Origin: Candidatus Epulonipiscium viviparus
GTDB lineage: Bacteria; Bacillota; Clostridia; Lachnospirales; Cellulosilyticaceae
Direction of reading: 5' to 3'
DNA length: 64,000 bases
Assembly: GCF_030708075.1 (NCBI RefSeq)
Contig: NZ_CP117982.1
Coordinates: forward strand, 2,435,302-2,499,301
The notes under the pieces were generated by a model. That model worked only from the letters and a program-made list of their open reading frames with translations. It was not told where the DNA came from and ran no database searches. The stretch's first letter is position 1, and every line of letters starts with the position of its first letter. Of this stretch, positions 58,949-64,000 are shown piece after piece. A program made the position numbers and the translations under genes.

Positions 58949-61156
58949 TTAATGGATAAATTTTGTAAGTTTTCCAAGATATAGCACATCTAGTCTGTGC
59001 AGTGCTCGTGAGCAGGCAATGTATAGTAGTTGCTTATCAAAAATGCTTTGATAATTTTGAACAGAAGCGTCATAGATCACTACTGCGTCATACTCTAATC
59101 CCTTTACCATATATGTGGGCATAACCAGAACATGATTTTTTAATAAAATATCGTCTTTGGTAATAAACTGTGCGTTTAATTTTTTGCCTACTGTTTCTTG
59201 AAGAGCAAGTACAGAGTTTTTATCTTTACATATGATTGCAATTTTATTAAATTCATGTCTGTATTGTTCAACTCGTTTAATTAATAGTTCATTAAGATCT
59301 GCGGTAGTAGTTGCGCCAAAGATTTCAACATCTCGTTCGTTGCGCATAAAGGCAAGGTTTGGCTCATCTTCTCCGCGAATCTTAGAGATAAAAGCGTTAA
59401 TTTCGTAGGAGCTTCTATAGCTTTTAGTGAGTGCAATCTGAGTGGGGTTTTTTGGCTTTAAAATTTTGAGAGCATCGTCGTATATAGCGGCAGTGGCAGT
59501 TTTTTCGATAGTTTGGCCAAAGTCTCCCAATATGGTATATCTCTTTTTCTTAAACATTAACGAAAAAATCTTAAAGTGTATAGGATAATAATCTTGAGCC
59601 TCATCTATTACGATTTGTTTGAGTGTAGCATAGTTTTTGGTCCCATCCAAAATAAGGCGCATATATAGCAAGATAGAGCCGTCCATATAGCTAATTTGGG
59701 AATTTTCTATCCTATTGCGCGTTTTGCTGAGTATGTGAGCAATATTTTGTGGTAGCCGCTCCTTGCGTACAAATTCATGAAACTTCTGTAAAAACATTTT
59801 GTATATCTCAAGATAATTATTTTTCATAAATGCCGAAATTTGGTTAAAAAATTGCTCGCGAATTACATCTATACGGCGTCTTGATTCGGCTTCTTCTTCA
59901 TAATCGAAACCACCTTCTTCGATCAGTTGCTCTGCAATTTCTGTTAGCTTAATTTGCTCAAATGGTTTGATTCTATCTTTAACCATAGTAAAGACGCGGT
60001 TGAGCCGGCGACCTAAAGGCACATTAATTTGGTTATCAAGAATGTGAGCCACAAATTCGGCTGATTCCATAATTAAATTGCCTTCATAAATAATATCTGG
60101 TAACGGAGCGCCTTTTTCTTCATACCAAGCCAAAAATCTGTCTAATATTTTGATAAACTCAAAGCTGCCTTTAAAATTAATTTCCTCACGAAGCTTATCG
60201 CGATTTTTAGTAGACGAAATCATAAGTTCTAGCTGACGATGCTTTGATTCCATTTGCAGGCCGGAGCCAAATTCTTTGTGAAATAGCTCTTCGACAGTAT
60301 GGCTTCGAACATTCTTTTCACCAAGTTCTGGCAATACTCCAGAAATGTATTCGCCAAACAAGCTATTAGGAGATATAATTAAGATGTTATTTTCGTTAAA
60401 ACCGGAGTCGCGCTGATTGTATAACAAGTAGGCAATTCGGTGCATAGCAATAGATGTTTTTCCAGATCCTGCCACCCCTTGGACTATTAGCAAGTCATTT
60501 TCCATATTGCGAATGATGTCATTTTGCTCTTTTTGAATAGTTTGAACGATGTTTTTCATTTTTTCGGAGACGTTAGAAGAGAGTGCTATTTGAAGAACAC
60601 TATCGGTTATAGCCGTTTCGCTATCAAAAAAATATTTAAGTTTGCGATGCTCGACTTTGTACTGGCGTTTTAATAGGGTTTTGCCAGAGATTTGCCCAAC
60701 AGGGGCTTGATAGCTAATTCTGCCTAGGTCACCATTATAAAAAATAGAGGAAATAGGAGCTCTCCAATCATATACAAGCATTTCGAGAGTATCGTCATTC
60801 ATCAAATTGTGATAACCAATATAAACTTTTTCTGGATCATATTCGCCATCTTCTAGAAAGTCGACACGTCCAAAATATGGAGAGTCACGCATTTTTTCAT
60901 ATTTAAGCAAGTTCGCTGTTTTATGCTTATATTTGGAAGTTTCTACCATTTCTGTATTTAAATATTGCCCAATTTCTATCGAGCGTTCTTCTTCTTCTAG
61001 AGAAGTCATTCCTTCTTCCCACATTTCTTTGCGAATCTCTAGCAAGGTTTCTTTATTTTCTGTTAATAAATTTGTGATAAAGCTGATTTCGGTGTCCAAA
61101 AAATTAAGGACATATTGCAAGTATGTTTCTTCTTCTATCAATATTAAACTATCCAT
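58949..61156 (-). CDS. helD: HelD-like UvrD/Rep superfamily ATPase
   Basis: The 735-residue protein has an N-terminal coiled arm (about 1-75), MRDSPYFGRVDF (89-100) and LVYDWRAPISSIFY (127-140), both typical of HelD, Walker A GVAGSGKT (227-234), VIDEAQDYYP as Walker B, and ILGDFGQTIE and MVKGLEYDAVVI in the C-terminal helicase part. HelD removes RNA polymerase from DNA and recycles it. Length agrees with clostridial HelD. AAAGGCGG precedes the start. Confidence 0.9.
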   Translation of the reverse strand: MDSLILIEEETYLQYVLNFLDTEISFITNLLTENKETLLEIRKEMWEEGMTSLEEEERSIEIGQYLNTEMVETSKYKHKTANLLKYEKMRDSPYFGRVDFLEDGEYDPEKVYIGYHNLMNDDTLEMLVYDWRAPISSIFYNGDLGRISYQAPVGQISGKTLLKRQYKVEHRKLKYFFDSETAITDSVLQIALSSNVSEKMKNIVQTIQKEQNDIIRNMENDLLIVQGVAGSGKTSIAMHRIAYLLYNQRDSGFNENNILIISPNSLFGEYISGVLPELGEKNVRSHTVEELFHKEFGSGLQMESKHRQLELMISSTKNRDKLREEINFKGSFEFIKILDRFLAWYEEKGAPLPDIIYEGNLIMESAEFVAHILDNQINVPLGRRLNRVFTMVKDRIKPFEQIKLTEIAEQLIEEGGFDYEEEAESRRRIDVIREQFFNQISAFMKNNYLEIYKMFLQKFHEFVRKERLPQNIAHILSKTRNRIENSQISYMDGSILLYMRLILDGTKNYATLKQIVIDEAQDYYPIHFKIFSLMFKKKRYTILGDFGQTIEKTATAAIYDDALKILKPKNPTQIALTKSYRSSYEINAFISKIRGEDEPNLAFMRNERDVEIFGATTTADLNELLIKRVEQYRHEFNKIAIICKDKNSVLALQETVGKKLNAQFITKDDILLKNHVLVMPTYMVKGLEYDAVVIYDASVQNYQSIFDKQLLYIACSRALHRLDVLYLGKLTKFIH

Positions 61157-61248
61157 AGATTACCGCCTTTCAGATAAACATTATAACTGCACATTTTAGA
61201 AAAATTCAAGGGAATCTTTATGAAAAACTATTATTTTAATTGACTTCC

Positions 61249-61276
61249 TTGACACTATTTGTGAGAGTGCTAAAAT
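61249..61276 (+). promoter_or_regulatory. Promoter of metK
   Basis: TTGACA (61249-61254), 16 bases, TAAAAT (61271-61276), 43 bases before the start. The leader is too short for an S-box riboswitch. Confidence 0.6.
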
Positions 61277-61319
61277 AGTATTTGCTTAAGAGGATTAAAC
61301 TTATGACTTGGAGGATAAA

Positions 61320-62480
61320 ATGCAAATTAAATTTTTTACATCAGAATCGGTAACAGAAGGGCATCCAGATAAAATAGCGGACCAAATTTCGGATGCGGTG
61401 TTAGATGCTATTTATGAAAAAGATAAAAACGCACGTGTTGCTTGCGAAACAGCGGTTACTACAGGACTGGTTCTTGTAATGGGTGAAATTACAACCAACT
61501 GCTATATAGATATTAATAAAATTGCCAGAAATACTATAAAGGAAATAGGATATAACAAGCCAGAATATGGATTTGATGGGAATACTTGCGGAGTATTAGT
61601 TTCGCTTGATGAGCAATCTAGAGATATAGCAATGGGAGTGGATAGTGCACTGGAGGCGGATGATCAAATAGGTGCTGGAGACCAAGGAATGATGTTTGGA
61701 TATGCATGTAATGAAACCGAAGAGTTTATGCCATTGCCTATCGCTCTTGCGCATAGACTGACCAAAAGACTGACAGAAGTTAGAAAGCGCAGAACCCTTG
61801 CGTATTTGAGACCCGATGGAAAAGCTCAGGTTTCGGTAGAATATCATGATGGAGTACCTGTGCGAGTTGATACCGTGGTTGTTTCTAGTCAGCACGCAGA
61901 AGATGTTTCAAATGAACAAATTCATAAGGATATTTTAGAAGAAGTGATTATGAAAGTAATTCCGGCAAAGTTACTAGATGAAAATACAAAATATTATATC
62001 AATCCGACTGGCAGATTTGTAATTGGTGGTCCGGTTGGAGATGCGGGGCTTACTGGGCGCAAAATTATTGTGGATACCTATGGAGGATACGCATCTCATG
62101 GAGGCGGTGCGTTCTCTGGAAAAGATCCAACAAAAGTAGATCGCTCGGGAGCATATGCGGCCAGATATATTGCAAAGAACATAGTAGCTGCGGAGCTAGC
62201 GACAAAGTGTGAAATAGAAATAGCATATGCAATTGGCGTTGCAAACCCAGTTTCACTGCTAGTAAATACTCATGGCACTGGTATAATCGAGGATGATAGG
62301 TTGGCGGAAATAGTAAAGGCAAATTTTGATCTAACGCCAAATGGTATTATTAAGATGTTAGATCTTAGAAGACCGATCTACAAACAAACTGCGACATATG
62401 GACATTTTGGTAGACACGATATTGATATTCCTTGGGAAAAAACTGATAAGATAGAGGTTCTGAAAGCTGCGATAAATTAG
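61320..62480 (+). CDS. metK: S-adenosylmethionine synthase
   Basis: The 386-residue enzyme has [19 protein letters not shown] near the start, [15 protein letters not shown] (signature 1), [16 protein letters not shown] (signature 2) and a full C-terminal domain. It makes SAM from methionine and ATP, the donor for the methyltransferases at 1, 7238 and 39835. TTGGAGG is 6 bases before the ATG. A TTG four codons upstream lies inside that binding site and is rejected. Confidence 0.97.
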   Translation: MQIKFFTSESVTEGHPDKIADQISDAVLDAIYEKDKNARVACETAVTTGLVLVMGEITTNCYIDINKIARNTIKEIGYNKPEYGFDGNTCGVLVSLDEQSRDIAMGVDSALEADDQIGAGDQGMMFGYACNETEEFMPLPIALAHRLTKRLTEVRKRRTLAYLRPDGKAQVSVEYHDGVPVRVDTVVVSSQHAEDVSNEQIHKDILEEVIMKVIPAKLLDENTKYYINPTGRFVIGGPVGDAGLTGRKIIVDTYGGYASHGGGAFSGKDPTKVDRSGAYAARYIAKNIVAAELATKCEIEIAYAIGVANPVSLLVNTHGTGIIEDDRLAEIVKANFDLTPNGIIKMLDLRRPIYKQTATYGHFGRHDIDIPWEKTDKIEVLKAAIN

Positions 62481-62492
62481 TATATGAAAAGC

Positions 62493-62525
62493 AAAAGTAC
62501 TCCGAAATATAGGGGGTACTTTTAT
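62493..62525 (+). terminator. Rho-independent terminator after metK
   Basis: Stem AAAAGTACTCC / GGGGTACTTTT (11 bp, one G-U), 9-base loop, then TTATTTTATT. Confidence 0.85.
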
Positions 62526-62564
62526 TTTATTGCGGGTGATTAACTTAAAATATTAAGTTTTTAC

Positions 62565-62593
62565 TTGTTTTTGGTATGAAATTGTGATAATAT
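62565..62593 (+). promoter_or_regulatory. Predicted promoter of DEAD-box gene
   Basis: TTGTTT (62565-62570), 17 bases, TAATAT (62588-62593). It would give a leader of more than 120 bases that includes a hairpin, GGGAGA (62664-62669) with TCTCCC (62679-62684). Long structured leaders are common on cold-induced RNA helicase genes. Confidence 0.45.
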
Positions 62594-62727
62594 GGCAAGG
62601 TTATAAAGTAGGTTTATCATAATTATTGGAAGTTGAAAATGTGATGAATCGAAATAATTAATAGGGAGATGATTTTGTTCTCCCAAATATATCGCCGTAA
62701 AAAATTATATAGAAAGAGGCAATTATT

Positions 62728-64000
62728 ATTAATACGAAATTATTTGAAGAATTACCAATTATCAAAGAAATTAAGAAGGCTATCAAAGATCTAGGATTTC
62801 AACATACTACACCCATTCAGGAAGAAGCAATTCCATATGCAATAGAGGGAAAAGATATAATAGCGCAAGCACCAACAGGAACTGGAAAAACTTGTGCATT
62901 TGCAATACCAGCAATTCAAAACATAGATGCTTCTGTTGAGGCAGTTCAAGTTCTTGTGCTTTGTCCAACAAGAGAATTAGCCGTTCAAATTGCAACTGAA
63001 ATGAAGAAAATTTGTGCCCACAAAAAGGATATTGGAATTTTAGCAGTTTATGGTGGAGAGTCTATCGAAAAACAATTGGCCGGGTTGCGTCGACGTCCGC
63101 AAATTGTTGTTGGAACACCAGGACGCGTTATGGATCATATGAGAAGAAAAACATTAAAGCTTGGAGCACTTAAAATGTTGGTGCTCGACGAAGCGGATGA
63201 GATGCTAAATATGGGCTTTAGAGAAGATATTGATACAATCTTGGAATCGATTCCAGAGAATAGACAATTTTTATTATTTTCTGCGACATTACCAAAAGCC
63301 ATAATGGAGATTGCAAATAAATATCAAACCAATGCCGTTAAAATAAATACTACAAAAAAACAAGTGACTGTGAAAACAATTTCTCAGCATTATCTAGATG
63401 TAAACGAAAAGAAAAAGTCTGAAGTGTTGGCAAGGTTAATAGATTCGAATAACTTTAAGCTGATGCTAGTTTTCTGCAACACCAAAAAGCGAGTGGATGA
63501 CCTATGCAAAGACCTAATGAGTAGAGGATATAAAGCCGAAGCTCTACATGGAGATATGAAGCAAATTCATAGAGATAGTGTAATGAACAAGTTTAGACGA
63601 GGAATAGTAGATATACTCATTGCAACCGACGTTGCAGCGCGCGGAATTGATATCGATGACGTAGATGCGGTATTTAACTATGACCTTCCAATTGATGACG
63701 AATACTATGTTCACAGAATAGGTAGAACAGGTAGAGCAAATCGAAAAGGCACATCATATAGCTTTGTATGTGGCAAAGAAATATATAAGCTTCGCCAGAT
63801 TGAACGCTATACTAATTCCAAAATTACCAAAATTACTATTCCAACAATGGATGACATAAAAGGAAACAAAGTTAATTCGATTTTAGACGAAATTAAAGAG
63901 GAAATTAAAGAAGGAAAGATTACAACAAATCTAGCGTTTATAACTCAGATTGCACAAGAACTTAACGCAGAATGCGAAGAATTGGATATCACAAGCACTG
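62728..64000 (+). CDS. DEAD-box RNA helicase, apparent ATT start (3' end cut by window)
   Basis: At least 424 codons are present. The Q motif (GFQHTTPIQEEAIP), Walker A (APTGTGKT), PTRELAVQ, TPGRVMDH, DEAD, SAT, ATDVAARGIDID and HRIGRTGRANRKG are all intact, giving a CshA/DeaD-type helicase that remodels RNA. The frame is open only from 62713, after a TAG, and has no ATG, GTG or TTG before the Q motif. AGAGG (62715-62719) lies 8 bases before ATT at 62728 (then NTKLFEEL), with two more ATT at 62722 and 62725. AUU starts are known from infC, where they give control by IF3. Confidence 0.9.
   Translation, partial: MNTKLFEELPIIKEIKKAIKDLGFQHTTPIQEEAIPYAIEGKDIIAQAPTGTGKTCAFAIPAIQNIDASVEAVQVLVLCPTRELAVQIATEMKKICAHKKDIGILAVYGGESIEKQLAGLRRRPQIVVGTPGRVMDHMRRKTLKLGALKMLVLDEADEMLNMGFREDIDTILESIPENRQFLLFSATLPKAIMEIANKYQTNAVKINTTKKQVTVKTISQHYLDVNEKKKSEVLARLIDSNNFKLMLVFCNTKKRVDDLCKDLMSRGYKAEALHGDMKQIHRDSVMNKFRRGIVDILIATDVAARGIDIDDVDAVFNYDLPIDDEYYVHRIGRTGRANRKGTSYSFVCGKEIYKLRQIERYTNSKITKITIPTMDDIKGNKVNSILDEIKEEIKEGKITTNLAFITQIAQELNAECEELDITST

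Noticed and set aside
61199-61319. SAM (S-box) riboswitch before metK
   Set aside because: The promoter lies only about 43 bases before the start, and no S-box core or terminator was seen.

Overview
The window is low-GC DNA from a Gram-positive, Clostridia-like anaerobe. Evidence is the strong AGGAGG ribosome-binding sites, TTGACA/TATAAT promoters, two sporulation-type genes (yunB, pdaA), a perR-rubrerythrin pair, clostridial-type glutamate dehydrogenase, and an F-type ATP synthase whose rotor proteins carry a sodium-binding signature. Several cytoplasmic sulfatases next to a GH2 glycosidase suggest use of sulfated glycans (marine, algal or mucosal). A relative of the Lachnospirales, including the fish-gut Epulopiscium group, would fit, but this is inference. 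No rRNA, tRNA, CRISPR array or insertion sequence was recognised.

Layout: 1-7.1 kb has mnmM (partial), cstA, a small unknown gene, a BspA-like leucine-rich repeat protein, a Sel1-repeat protein, a tandem-repeat ORF readable in all three forward frames, yunB and pdaA. 7.2-16.4 kb has a methyltransferase and a probable sulfated-glycan operon (two tandem paralogous sulfatases, GH2, a third sulfatase), then a MATE exporter. 16.5-20.3 kb has a PocR/AraC regulator, a nitroreductase, a TetR regulator and a second Sel1 protein. 20.4-24.2 kb is the fructose operon fruR-fruK-fruA. 24.3-27 kb has a Sel1/coiled-coil membrane protein and gdhA with an unusual structured leader. 27.1-37.7 kb is a LacI-controlled oligosaccharide locus: binding protein, two permeases, a debranching-type glycosidase, a GH65 phosphorylase and a beta-phosphoglucomutase fused to a GH32 fructosidase.

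37.8-47.3 kb has a DUF1638 protein, perR-rbr, a cytosine-5 DNA methyltransferase lying between direct repeats, a partial inositol-type operon (iolC, Fe-alcohol dehydrogenase, MFS, iolG) with a divergent DeoR regulator, and a second LRR protein. 47.3-56.2 kb is wecB followed by the whole ATP synthase operon (atpZ-I-B-E-E-F-H-A-G-D-C) on the minus strand; one c protein is a duplicated four-helix form whose second hairpin has lost its carboxylate. 56.2-64 kb has an orphan binding lipoprotein, a metallophosphoesterase, rnhA, a HelD-like helicase, metK and the start of a DEAD-box RNA helicase that seems to begin with ATT.

Most noteworthy: the three-frame-open repeat array and its one-base separation from yunB; the methyltransferase cassette with 61/62-bp flanking repeats and a perfect 71-bp duplication of its start region; the mixed sodium-type c ring; the beta-PGM-GH32 fusion; and the hairpin between ribosome-binding site and start codon of gdhA.
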